The position numbers and the translations under genes are program-made. Shown one piece after another: positions 51,691 through 60,000 of a stretch of DNA of 64,000 bases (position 1 is the first letter of the stretch; the number at the start of each line of letters is the position of its first letter). The notes under the pieces were generated by a model. That model did no database searches. It was not told the DNA's origin and worked only from the letters and a program-made list of their open reading frames with translations. The DNA is from an uncultured Flavonifractor sp. (GTDB lineage: Bacteria; Bacillota; Clostridia; Oscillospirales; Oscillospiraceae): the NCBI GenBank assembly GCA_947346365.1, contig CANAAV010000007.1, positions 32,430 through 96,429 on the forward strand. Reading direction: 5' to 3'.

Positions 51691-51999
51691 GGAAGATCCT
51701 CTCCTTTGCAGCTGTGCTTTGTGCTGCGGCGCCATGAAGCATAGCAAAATGGCGTCATGGGCCATCTTTTGCGAACCCCGGCGAAGCCGAAGAGCAAAGG
51801 GGTTGAAATCGAGGTATGGCAGCCGCTTTGCGCTTATCATACCATATTCTCTTGTGAAAGGGCAAGTGCCTGTGGTATAATCTTAAAAATTGTACCGATC
51901 GTGGGCTTTGGTATAAAAGCCAGCAATTGTGATAACAAAATGTATTTTATAGATCTTACATTACAGTTTGCGGAATGATTTTGTTGGGGGGAACGATCT

Positions 52000-52830
52000 G
52001 TGAGCCGAGCTGACGAGATTTTTATTCACAACTGCCGGGAAATTCTGACCCAGGGGGTGTGGGATACGGACTTACCTGTGCGGCCCCGGTGGGAGGACGG
52101 CGCAAGCGCCCATACGGTGAAAAAATTTGGCATTGTCAACCGCTATGACCTGCGGGAGGAATTTCCCGTGCAGACCATCCGGCGTATGGCGTTTCAAAGT
52201 GCGGTGGATGAGCTGCTGTGGATTTGGCAGAAGAAGTCAAATAATGTCCGCGATTTGAACAGCCATATCTGGGATGCCTGGGCGGATGAAAGCGGGTCCA
52301 TCGGGAAGGCCTACGGGTACCAGCTGGGGGTGAAGCACCAGTATGCCGAAGGGGAGTTCGACCAGGTGGACCGGGTGCTCTACGATTTAACGCACAACCC
52401 CGCCTCCCGGCGGATGGTAACCAGTCTGTATAATCATCAGGACCTGCGCGAGATGGCTTTGTACCCCTGCGCCTGGTCTGTGACCTTTAACGTCTCGGGA
52501 AATGTGCTCAACGCCGTGCTTAACCAGCGCTCTCAGGATATGCTGACCGCCAACGGCTGGAACGTCATGCAGTATGCCGTTCTTTTACACATGCTGGCCC
52601 GGGTTTCCGGCCTGGTGGCTGGGGAGCTGGTCCATGTGATTGCGGACGCGCATATTTATGACCGGCACGTACCCGTGGTGGAGGCGCTTTTGAAGCGGGA
52701 GCCCTATCCCGCCCCCCGGCTGTGGATCGACCCCGCCCTCACGGATTTTTATGCTTTCCGCCCGGACAGCTTCCGTCTGGAGGATTACCGCTTCCACACT
52801 TTGGGCGCGCCTATTCCAGTGGCGGTTTAA
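52000..52830 (+). CDS. thyA: Thymidylate synthase
   Basis: A 276-residue ThyA, which makes dTMP from dUMP with methylene-tetrahydrofolate. The catalytic Cys is in YPCAWSVTFNV; LNQRSQDM and HVIADAHIYDRH bind dUMP and folate. A GTG start follows TGGGGGG. It is followed by folA, the enzyme that recycles its dihydrofolate product, 14 bp later. A promoter (TATAAT near 51877) lies about 120 bp upstream. Confidence 0.95.
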   Translation: MSRADEIFIHNCREILTQGVWDTDLPVRPRWEDGASAHTVKKFGIVNRYDLREEFPVQTIRRMAFQSAVDELLWIWQKKSNNVRDLNSHIWDAWADESGSIGKAYGYQLGVKHQYAEGEFDQVDRVLYDLTHNPASRRMVTSLYNHQDLREMALYPCAWSVTFNVSGNVLNAVLNQRSQDMLTANGWNVMQYAVLLHMLARVSGLVAGELVHVIADAHIYDRHVPVVEALLKREPYPAPRLWIDPALTDFYAFRPDSFRLEDYRFHTLGAPIPVAV

Positions 52831-52843
52831 GGGGCGGCGGCGG

Positions 52844-53332
52844 ATGAATGCGATTGTCGCGGCGGATCAAAACTGGGGGATTGGAAAAGACGGGGACCAA
52901 CTGTGCTATCTTTCGGAGGACTTGAAGCATTTTCGGGCGCTGACCCTGGGTCACGCGGTGATTTTGGGCCGGCGGACTCTGGCCACTTTTCCCGGCGGGC
53001 GGCCCTTAAAAGGCCGGCGGAATTTGATCTTATCCCGGGACCCGGCCTTTCAGCCGGAGGGGGCGGAGGTGTTTCGGGACATTTCCGCCCTGCTGGAGCG
53101 CGCTCCGGCGGACGCCTTTGTGATCGGCGGCGGGAGCGTCTATCAGAGTATGCTGGACTACTGTGATACCGTCTATGTGACCTGTCTGGAGGGGGTCTGG
53201 CCCGCGGACGTGTTTTTCCCGAATTTGGATGCGGATCCCCGTTGGCGTCTGGCAGATGAGGGGCCGCAGATGGAGCAAAAAGGGACGGGTTTTCGCTATT
53301 TGATTTACCGGAGGGTTTGCGATGTATGTTGA
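52844..53332 (+). CDS. folA: Dihydrofolate reductase
   Basis: A 162-residue DHFR that reduces dihydrofolate to tetrahydrofolate. It begins MNAIVAADQNWGIGKDG (active-site loop), then LGRRTLATF (NADPH phosphate binding) and FVIGGGSVYQ. The acidic residue that contacts folate is in SEDLKHFR. It directly follows thyA and overlaps the next gene. Confidence 0.95.
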   Translation: MNAIVAADQNWGIGKDGDQLCYLSEDLKHFRALTLGHAVILGRRTLATFPGGRPLKGRRNLILSRDPAFQPEGAEVFRDISALLERAPADAFVIGGGSVYQSMLDYCDTVYVTCLEGVWPADVFFPNLDADPRWRLADEGPQMEQKGTGFRYLIYRRVCDVC

Positions 53333-53888
53333 CGCTCTGCGGGCCTATGTGCCCCAGGATGAGCAGGAAGCGACTGATAAGCGGATGATTCTGGAGTATA
53401 TCAGCCTTTTTCCGGATACGATCCTGACGAGGGAGAACGAAATTGCCCACATTACAAGCTCCGGTTTTGTGGTCAACCGGGACGCCACAAAGGTGTTGAT
53501 GGCCCACCATAATATCTACCGGGTCTGGGCCTGGACTGGGGGACACGCCGACGGCGAGGGGGATCTGCTCTCGGTGGCGCTGCGGGAGGCCAGGGAGGAG
53601 ACCGGGGTGGCCCGTGTGCGCCCTGTGTCCGCGGAGATTGCCTCGGTGGACATTCTGCCGGTGTGGGGGCATGTGAAACGGGGCCGCTACGTCTGTGCAC
53701 ACCAGCACTTGAATGTCTCCTACCTGCTTGTGGGGGAGGAGGGGGATCCCCTGCGCCCGCGGGAAGGGGAGAATACCGGGGCGGCCTGGCTGGAGGCGGA
53801 GCGGCTTTTGGAACTGACCAACGAATGGCAGATGGACGGGGTGTATACCAAGCTCCTGGCCCGGGCCAGGCGGCTGCTGGGGGTATAG
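53322..53888 (+). CDS. NUDIX hydrolase
   Basis: A 188-residue Nudix pyrophosphohydrolase. The Nudix box is GGHADGEGDLLSVALREAREETG, with the REAREETG metal-binding end intact and Gly in place of the leading Glu. The N-terminal 50 residues form an extra helical cap, and a YVCAHQHLNVSYLL strand follows. It could cleave oxidised nucleotides or, given its neighbours, a folate-pathway pyrophosphate; this is not certain. It overlaps folA by 11 bases. Confidence 0.88.
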   Translation: MYVDALRAYVPQDEQEATDKRMILEYISLFPDTILTRENEIAHITSSGFVVNRDATKVLMAHHNIYRVWAWTGGHADGEGDLLSVALREAREETGVARVRPVSAEIASVDILPVWGHVKRGRYVCAHQHLNVSYLLVGEEGDPLRPREGENTGAAWLEAERLLELTNEWQMDGVYTKLLARARRLLGV

Positions 53889-53919
53889 CTGCTTTTTTAC
53901 TTTAATTTACTAAAACTTC

Positions 53920-53948
53920 TTGCCCCCTCCGGCCTTTTGGAGTATAAT
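53920..53948 (+). promoter_or_regulatory. asnA promoter
   Basis: TTGCCC (53920-53925), 17-bp spacer, TATAAT (53943-53948). Confidence 0.8.
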
Positions 53949-53979
53949 GGCGGAGTCTGAAAGAAAGGAGCGTTTGGTT

Positions 53980-54993
53980 ATGCTGCAAACTGTCATTCCC
54001 CAGGGGTATGCCCCCTGTCTCAATCTTTACGACACGCAAAAGGCGATTGGCCTACTCAAGCGCCTGTTTGAGGATACTTTGGGCGGATCTCTTCACCTGC
54101 GCCGGGTGTCTGCGCCTTTGTTTGTGGAGGCGTCCACCGGTTTGAACGACGATCTCAACGGCGTAGAGCGTCCGGTTTCTTTTGATATTCCCTGTGCCGG
54201 GCGGGACGCCCAGGTGGTGCACTCTCTGGCCAAGTGGAAGCGCATGGCCCTTTTTCGCTACCAGTTCTGCGTGGGGGAGGGGCTGTATACCGATATGAAC
54301 GCTGTCCGCCGGGATGAGGAGCTGGATAATCTCCATTCGGTGTACGTGGACCAGTGGGATTGGGAAAAAGTGATTGCCCCCAGGGACCGCAATGTAGAGT
54401 ATTTAAAAGAGACGGTGCGCACCATCGTGGGGGCCATTGCCGAGACGCAGAGCACTCTGCGCTCGGTGTTTCCCCAGTTGACCGCCCTGCCCCCGGTGGC
54501 GGGGGAGGTGAGCTTTGTCACCGCCCAGGAGCTGGAGGACCGCTGGCCGGAGCTGACCCCCCGCCAGCGGGAGGACGCCTGGGTGAAGGACCATCCGGTG
54601 AGCTTTCTGATGGGCATCGGCGGAGCGCTGAAGTCCGGCGCTCCGCACGACGGGCGGGCCCCCGACTATGACGACTGGGGCTTGAACGGAGACATTCTGC
54701 TGTGGAATCCCGTGCTGGAGCGGGCCTTTGAGGTGTCCTCCATGGGCATTCGGGTAGACCCGGAGGCGATGGACCGGCAGCTCTCCATCGCCGGGTGCGA
54801 CAGCCGCCGGACACTGCCGTTCCATAAGCTGCTGCTGGAGGGGAAGCTGCCCCTGACCATCGGCGGCGGGATTGGACAGTCCCGGCTGTGTATGCTCCTG
54901 CTGGGCAAGGCCCATATTGGAGAAGTTCAGGCCAGCGTGTGGGACGAGAAGACCATAGAGGCCTGCCGGGATGCGGGCGTGGTGCTGCTGTAA
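53980..54993 (+). CDS. asnA: Aspartate-ammonia ligase
   Basis: A 337-residue ammonia-dependent asparagine synthetase, related to class II aminoacyl-tRNA synthetases. It ligates ammonia to Asp with ATP. Motif 2-like ALFRYQFCVGEGLYTDMNAVRRDEE and motif 3-like IGGGIGQSRLCMLLL are visible, plus SVYVDQWDWEK. The start (53980) has AAGGAG; a longer frame begins upstream of the promoter. Own promoter and terminator. Confidence 0.96.
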   Translation: MLQTVIPQGYAPCLNLYDTQKAIGLLKRLFEDTLGGSLHLRRVSAPLFVEASTGLNDDLNGVERPVSFDIPCAGRDAQVVHSLAKWKRMALFRYQFCVGEGLYTDMNAVRRDEELDNLHSVYVDQWDWEKVIAPRDRNVEYLKETVRTIVGAIAETQSTLRSVFPQLTALPPVAGEVSFVTAQELEDRWPELTPRQREDAWVKDHPVSFLMGIGGALKSGAPHDGRAPDYDDWGLNGDILLWNPVLERAFEVSSMGIRVDPEAMDRQLSIAGCDSRRTLPFHKLLLEGKLPLTIGGGIGQSRLCMLLLGKAHIGEVQASVWDEKTIEACRDAGVVLL

Positions 54994-55019
54994 AGAGTGG
55001 TCCTGCTGTAAGGGATAAG

Positions 55020-55056
55020 AGGACAGCCCGCCGGGAAAATCCCGGCGGGCTGTCCT
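55020..55056. terminator. Hairpin between asnA and ychF
   Basis: A 17-bp perfect palindrome with AAA loop (55020-55036 with 55040-55056), without a long T tract; probably the asnA terminator. Confidence 0.65.
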
Positions 55057-55135
55057 GGTTAGAGTACCCAGATGACGGGCCTTTTTCCACCCGGACGGCG
55101 GGGTTTCTCCTTGAAATCCGTCAGGATTCCGGTGT

Positions 55136-55199
55136 CAAAACCCCTTGCCAGTTGAAAAAATTCCTCGCCCAGGGCATATTTCCAGTTTTGAAACAAGGC
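55136..55199. repeat. Stop-codon-abutting dispersed repeat, copy 3
   Basis: Similar over about 65 bp to 27362-27428 and, in its last 16 bp, to 6308-6324; it ends directly at the stop codon of ychF. Confidence 0.7.
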
Positions 55200-56291
55200 C
55201 TAGACGTTAAACCGGAACAGGACAATATCCCCGTCCTTCATCACGTATTCTTTTCCCTCGGAGCGGACCAGGCCTTTCTCCCGGGCGGCGGCCATAGAGC
55301 CGCAGGCGGTCAGGTCGGCGAAGGCGACCACTTCCGCCCGGATGAAGCCCCGCTCAAAGTCAGTGTGGATTTTGCCCGCAGCCTGGGGCGCCCGGGTACC
55401 CTGGGTGATGGTCCAGGCGCGGCATTCGTCCTCGCCGCTGGTGAGGAAGCTGATTAGGCCCAGCAGGGCATAGCTGGCCCGGATCAGCCGGTCCAGGCCG
55501 GATTCCGTAATGTGCAGCTCTTCCAGAAACAGGGATTTTTCCTCCGGCTCCAGCTGGGCGATTTCCGCCTCCAGCTTGGCGCAGACAGGAATGACCTGGG
55601 CCGCCTCCTTGGCGGCCAATTCGGCCACCTGCCGGTAATAGGGGTTGTCCCGGTAGGCGGCAAAACCGTCCTCGTCCAGATTCGCGGCATAGATGACGGG
55701 TTTAAGGCTCAATAGCTCCGAGGTGGAGATAACCGCCGCGTCGTCCTCATCGCACGCGAAGGACCGGGCGGAGTTGCCGTCGTTGAGCCAATCTCTCAGC
55801 CGGGAAAAGAGCTGCGCCTCATGGAGAAATTTTTTGTCGCTCTTGGCGGCTTTCTGGGCTTTGTCAATGCGTCGTTCCACCATCTCCACGTCGGCCATGA
55901 TAAGCTCAATGTCGATGATGCTGATGTCCCGCAGGGGGTCGGTGGAGCCCTCCACATGGATGACGTTTTCATCGTCAAAGCAGCGGACCACGTGGACGAT
56001 GGCGGCGCACTCCCGAATGTTGGCCAAAAATTTATTGCCCAGTCCTTCGCCTCTGGAGGCCCCTTTGACCAGCCCCGCGATATCTACGAATTCCACCACC
56101 GCCGGGGTGGTTTTTTTGGGGTGGTACATCTGGCTCAGAGCGTCCAGCCGGCTGTCCGGCACGGCTACCACGCCCACGTTGGGGTCAATGGTGCAGAAGG
56201 GGTAGTTAGCGCTCTCCGCGCCGGCGTTGGTAATTGCGTTGAACAGGGTCGATTTGCCCACGTTGGGCAGGCCCACGATTCCTAATTTCAT
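55200..56291 (-). CDS. ychF: Redox-regulated ATPase YchF
   Basis: A 363-residue Obg-like ATPase. G1 is [13 protein letters not shown] and G3 is [16 protein letters not shown]. In this family G4 is replaced, so the enzyme prefers ATP. The C-terminal TGS-like domain ends with the usual [11 protein letters not shown]. It begins at the ATG at 56291; the longer frame adds residues with no ribosome site. Lies between asnA and noc, on the other strand. Confidence 0.96.
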   Translation of the reverse strand: MKLGIVGLPNVGKSTLFNAITNAGAESANYPFCTIDPNVGVVAVPDSRLDALSQMYHPKKTTPAVVEFVDIAGLVKGASRGEGLGNKFLANIRECAAIVHVVRCFDDENVIHVEGSTDPLRDISIIDIELIMADVEMVERRIDKAQKAAKSDKKFLHEAQLFSRLRDWLNDGNSARSFACDEDDAAVISTSELLSLKPVIYAANLDEDGFAAYRDNPYYRQVAELAAKEAAQVIPVCAKLEAEIAQLEPEEKSLFLEELHITESGLDRLIRASYALLGLISFLTSGEDECRAWTITQGTRAPQAAGKIHTDFERGFIRAEVVAFADLTACGSMAAAREKGLVRSEGKEYVMKDGDIVLFRFNV

Positions 56292-56519
56292 GGCGGATAG
56301 CCTCTCTTTCGGTGGATGGTTCACCCATTATATCCTATGGGATAGGGAAATTCAAGCCATAGGGAGGAGAAAGGGAGAAAAGCGGCCTGTGGGAAAAGGG
56401 GACGAACAGCACAGAAATGGAAAATATTTCCCAATCGACGGCGCTCGCCTTTTTTTGCGCGGAGCTGTGCTATGATATAGATATTCCCAATATTTCCCAC
56501 AAAAGAGGAGGGCGAAGCT

Positions 56520-57341
56520 ATGAATTTCCTGCGCAGAAAAGGTCTGTATGAGAATGGACGCATCCTGTACCTGCCGGTTGACGCCATTGCCCCCAATCCG
56601 GGTCAGCCCCGCCGTAATTTTTCTCCGGAGGGATTGGCGGAGCTGTCTGCCAGTATTCGGGAACATGGCATTCTTCAGCCGTTGTCGGTCCGCCGGGGGG
56701 AGCAGGGCGGCTATGAGCTGGTGTCCGGCGAGCGCCGGCTGCGAGCAGCGCGGCAGGCGGGGCTGGAGGAGGTTCCCTGCATTCTAGTGGCGGTGGACAG
56801 CGAGGGCTCTTCTCTGCTGGCCTTGGTGGAAAATCTTCAGCGCCGGGACCTGGACTTTGTGGAAGAGGCCGCGGCGCTGGCAAAGCTGATTCAGACCTAT
56901 GGGCTGTCCCAGGAGGAGGCGGCCCGCCGTATCGGAAAATCCCAGTCCGCGGTGGCCAATAAGCTCCGTCTGCTCCGCCTTGCGCCGGAGGTGCTTGCCC
57001 TGCTGCGGGAGCACGGCTGTACGGAGCGGCACGCCCGGGCGCTGCTTCGGCTGGAGGATCCGGACCTCCGCCTGGAGGCGGCCCGGCGGCTGGTGGAGCA
57101 GCGGCTGACGGTGGCCCAGACAGAGCAGATGGTAGAGGCGCTGCTGACGCCTCCCCTCCCGGCGCCTCCCTCCCGGCAGAAGCCTAAGTACATGATTAAA
57201 GACGTACGGCTGTTTCTCAACACCATTACCAGGGGCCTGACGATTATGAAAACGGCAGGAGTGGACGCGGCCTGCGACCGGAAGGAGACTGACGACACGA
57301 TTTTTTTGACGATTCGCATTCCCAAGCAGACGCGGGTGTGA
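56520..57341 (+). CDS. noc: Nucleoid occlusion protein Noc (ParB family)
   Basis: A 273-residue ParB-like CTPase. It begins with a short amphipathic tail (MNFLRRKGLY) as in membrane-binding Noc, then the ParB box (SGERRLRAARQAG), the EN-LQR motif (LVENLQRRDLDF) and a helix-turn-helix (LSQEEAARRIGKSQSAVANKLRLL). A C-terminal KPKYMIKDVRLFLNTI region is typical of Noc. Noc stops Z-ring formation over the chromosome. It lies upstream of parA, with two parS sites in between. Repeated AATATTTCCCA boxes upstream may be Noc sites. Confidence 0.93.
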   Translation: MNFLRRKGLYENGRILYLPVDAIAPNPGQPRRNFSPEGLAELSASIREHGILQPLSVRRGEQGGYELVSGERRLRAARQAGLEEVPCILVAVDSEGSSLLALVENLQRRDLDFVEEAAALAKLIQTYGLSQEEAARRIGKSQSAVANKLRLLRLAPEVLALLREHGCTERHARALLRLEDPDLRLEAARRLVEQRLTVAQTEQMVEALLTPPLPAPPSRQKPKYMIKDVRLFLNTITRGLTIMKTAGVDAACDRKETDDTIFLTIRIPKQTRV

Positions 57342-57507
57342 CGCCGGCCGCCGGGACTGCGCGGAATGTAAGGGGAGAGTGGAGCCCGCCGCCGGCTGAG
57401 ATAAAGGGCGGCGGATTGGGCGCTCAGTCTGGCCGGTGGTTTTGGGTATCGGGCGAGGGGAAAACGCTCCCCGGCTCTATTTGTATTGCGCTTGTCTTCC
57501 GGGGGAG

Positions 57508-57523
57508 TGTTTCACGTGAAACA
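57508..57523. promoter_or_regulatory. parS: parS site 1
   Basis: The 16-bp sequence TGTTTCACGTGAAACA, a perfect palindromic ParB binding site, flanked by GGGAG/CTCCC that extends the symmetry. Confidence 0.97.
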
Positions 57524-57547
57524 TTCTCCCGGTTCGCTTTTTTTCGA

Positions 57548-57563
57548 TGTTTCACGTGAAACA
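57548..57563. promoter_or_regulatory. parS: parS site 2
   Basis: A second perfect TGTTTCACGTGAAACA, 40 bp from site 1, in the noc-parA gap. The 297-bp gap (57342-57638) contains both sites and no real gene. Confidence 0.97.
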
Positions 57564-57638
57564 TCTTGAATTACCTGCCCGCCCGGATTATAATGGTACA
57601 CGTTGTATAGAAAGATGCGGGAAAAAGGCAGGTGTGCT

Positions 57639-58403
57639 ATGGCAAAAACCATTGCGATTGTAAACCAAAAAGGCGGCGTGGGGAAAACGACTACCTGTGT
57701 AAACCTGGCGGCAGCCTTGAAAAATCAGAGCTGCCGGGTATTGGCCTGTGATTTTGACCCCCAGGCCAATACCACCTCCGGTTTCGGGGTGGATAAGACA
57801 GCCTCGCCCAATATCTACGATGTGCTGCTCAACGATGCGCCGCCCATGAAGGCGGTGGTCAAGACGCCCTATGGAGACGTGCTTCCCTCTAATAAGGCCT
57901 TGGCGGGCGCCTCCATTGAGATGATTGGAATGGAGGGACGGGAGTACCGGCTGCGCACGGCTCTGGAGACAGTGGGAGATGCGTATGATTATATCCTCAT
58001 CGACTGTCCCCCCTCTCTGGAGCTGCTGACAGTGAACGCCCTGTGCGCGGCGGATACCGTGCTGGTGCCCGTCCAGTGTGAGTATTACGCGCTGGAGGGG
58101 CTGAGCGATCTGCTGTCTACGGTCCGGATTGTCAAACGCTCGCTCAATCCCAATATCGCGCTGGAGGGGGTGGTCCTAACCATGTACGACGGACGGACCA
58201 ACCTGTCCATGCAGGTGGCGGAAGAGGTCAAACGCCACTTTCCAGGACAGGTCTACGCCACGGTGATTCCCCGGAATGTGCGCCTGAGCGAGGCGCCCAG
58301 CCACGGCAAGCCGGTCTCAGCCTACGATTCCTTTTCCCGGGGTACGGAGGCCTATGCTCAATTGGCAAAGGAATTGATTGAACAAAACCGTCCTTCCCAC
58401 TGA
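57639..58403 (+). CDS. parA: Chromosome-partitioning ATPase ParA (Soj)
   Basis: A 254-residue Walker-type ParA. The deviant Walker A is KGGVGKTTT with the signature Lys, A' motif CDFDPQANTT, and Walker B DYILIDCPP. ParA binds DNA with ATP and is stimulated by ParB; Soj also affects DnaA activity. The start at 57639 follows AGGTGTGCT; an upstream in-frame MYRKM start is rejected. Confidence 0.97.
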   Translation: MAKTIAIVNQKGGVGKTTTCVNLAAALKNQSCRVLACDFDPQANTTSGFGVDKTASPNIYDVLLNDAPPMKAVVKTPYGDVLPSNKALAGASIEMIGMEGREYRLRTALETVGDAYDYILIDCPPSLELLTVNALCAADTVLVPVQCEYYALEGLSDLLSTVRIVKRSLNPNIALEGVVLTMYDGRTNLSMQVAEEVKRHFPGQVYATVIPRNVRLSEAPSHGKPVSAYDSFSRGTEAYAQLAKELIEQNRPSH

Positions 58404-58450
58404 GGGGAGGATGCAGGTGAAAGCCAAAATAAAAGGATAAGGAGGAGCTT

Positions 58451-59347
58451 ATGGCGTCAGAACGCGGCTTAGGCAAGGGTCTGGGCGCACTTTTGGGCGA
58501 TGCCGCCTTACAGTCTCAGGAGGGCGGTTCGCTCTCCCTGCCCATCTCTCAAGTGGAGCCGGGCATCAAACAGCCCCGCAAGCGCTTTGATGAGGAGAGC
58601 TTGGCGGACCTGACGGAATCCATCCGCATTCACGGGATCATTCAGCCTTTGACAGTGCGCCGGCTGTCCTCCGGCTATTACCAGATTATTGCCGGGGAGC
58701 GCCGCTGGCGGGCGGCAAAGCAGGCCGGTTTAAAAGAAGTCCCGGCGGTAATCATTGAGGCGGACGACCGAAAGGTCATGGAGCTGGGTCTGATTGAAAA
58801 CCTTCAGCGGGAGGACCTGAATCCCATGGAGGAGGCCGGAGGGTACCGGGTGCTCATGGAGGAGTACGGACTGACGCAGGAGGAGGTAGCCCAGCGGGTG
58901 GGCAAGTCCCGGCCCGCGGTGGCGAACGCCCTGCGCCTGTTGGCTCTGCCCGACTCGGTCCGTCTGCTGTTGGAGGAGGGCAGGCTCTCCGCGGGACATG
59001 CGCGGGCGATCTTGGCGGCTCCGGCGGGGGACGCGCAGAAAAAATTGGCGCAGAAGGTGGTGGCGGAGGAGCTGTCCGTCCGTCAGACCGAGGCGCTGGC
59101 CAAGCGCCTGATAAAGGAAAAGCAGGAGCTTGAGGATTTTGGCGGGGAAAAGCTGACGGACCCCATGAAAATGTATCGGGACGCCGCCGCCAAGGAGCTG
59201 AGCGCCCACTGGGGGCGCAAGGTCTCCATTACCATGGGGCCCAAGCGGGGCAAGGTAGAATTTGAGTTTTATAATGACGAGGATTTGACTTTGCTGCTGG
59301 ACCGGCTGGAGCGCCGCCTCTCCGAAGAGGGGAGGGGTTCTGATTGA
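58451..59347 (+). CDS. parB: Chromosome-partitioning protein ParB (Spo0J)
   Basis: A 298-residue ParB CTPase clamp. A short basic N-tail (MASERGLGKGLGALLGD, contacts ParA) is followed by the CTP-binding domain (GERRWRAAKQAG, ENLQREDLNPMEEA), a helix-turn-helix (TQEEVAQRVGKSRPAVANALRL) and a C-terminal dimerisation domain. It loads at parS and spreads. The first 18 residues are typical of Spo0J. Overlaps the next start. Confidence 0.97.
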   Translation: MASERGLGKGLGALLGDAALQSQEGGSLSLPISQVEPGIKQPRKRFDEESLADLTESIRIHGIIQPLTVRRLSSGYYQIIAGERRWRAAKQAGLKEVPAVIIEADDRKVMELGLIENLQREDLNPMEEAGGYRVLMEEYGLTQEEVAQRVGKSRPAVANALRLLALPDSVRLLLEEGRLSAGHARAILAAPAGDAQKKLAQKVVAEELSVRQTEALAKRLIKEKQELEDFGGEKLTDPMKMYRDAAAKELSAHWGRKVSITMGPKRGKVEFEFYNDEDLTLLLDRLERRLSEEGRGSD

Positions 59348-59928
59348 ACACCGGCCAGGAACACAACCAACTGGAGGATCTTCAGCACGAGGCGGAGCAC
59401 ACCCGCCCCCCAAAACGGGGCGGAGCGGTTATGGGGTATCTGGTCGTCCTGTTTGGAGCGGCCTTTCTCCTGTTGCTGATGTCCTACTTTATGCAGCAGC
59501 GCACCAACCGGGAGGCCATGGACGATCTTCAGCAGACCTCCAGCTCAGCGGTACAGTCTCTTGAAAATTTGATCGCGGAACGGGATGCTCTGAAACGGCA
59601 GGTGAGCGGACTAGAGGAACAGGTTGCCGACTTGGAGAGCGAGCTGGAGGCGGCGAAGAGCGACATAACTGTCTGGATGGGCCGCACAGAGGACAATTAC
59701 GGAATCATCGACGCCCTGGACAGCCTGAATCACGTTCGCGCCCTCTATAATAAGCACCGAAATCAGGAGGCTCGAGCCTATATTGCCGGACTGGAACAGA
59801 TAGAGGGAGTGGACGTGACGGAATACTACCTGCAAATTTACGTGAACCGGGGGAGCGGCGCGGCCGAATGGTTGGAGACCTACAATCCCCTGGAGGCCTG
59901 GCGGCAGCTAAAAGAGTGGCTGGAGTAA
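59344..59928 (+). CDS. Membrane-anchored coiled-coil protein
   Basis: A 194-residue protein that I do not recognise. A single hydrophobic helix (residues about 31-47, VVLFGAAFLLLLMSYF) follows a short polar N-terminus and is followed by a coiled coil (residues about 60-103) and a small C-terminal alpha-helical domain. It begins at TTG overlapping the parB stop (TTGA), so it is tightly coupled to parB, and ends ten bases before the third parS. Its place suggests a role in segregation or division, but nothing proves that. Confidence 0.7.
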   Translation: MNTGQEHNQLEDLQHEAEHTRPPKRGGAVMGYLVVLFGAAFLLLLMSYFMQQRTNREAMDDLQQTSSSAVQSLENLIAERDALKRQVSGLEEQVADLESELEAAKSDITVWMGRTEDNYGIIDALDSLNHVRALYNKHRNQEARAYIAGLEQIEGVDVTEYYLQIYVNRGSGAAEWLETYNPLEAWRQLKEWLE

Positions 59929-59937
59929 TACGGGGAA

Positions 59938-59953
59938 TGTTTCACGTGAAACA
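59938..59953. promoter_or_regulatory. parS: parS site 3
   Basis: A third perfect TGTTTCACGTGAAACA, downstream of the parB operon and before serS. Confidence 0.97.
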
Positions 59954-60000
59954 CACGCGGGGATAGAGACCGTCAAAACAGTAAACGAGGTGGATAGAAT

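Noticed and set aside
53889-53979. T-box leader before asnA
   Set aside because: The leader is only a few tens of bases and lacks the T-box sequence; the same holds before serS.
57338-57559. 73-codon ORF between noc and parA
   Set aside because: It contains both parS sites in its reading frame and has no ribosome site; a chance frame.
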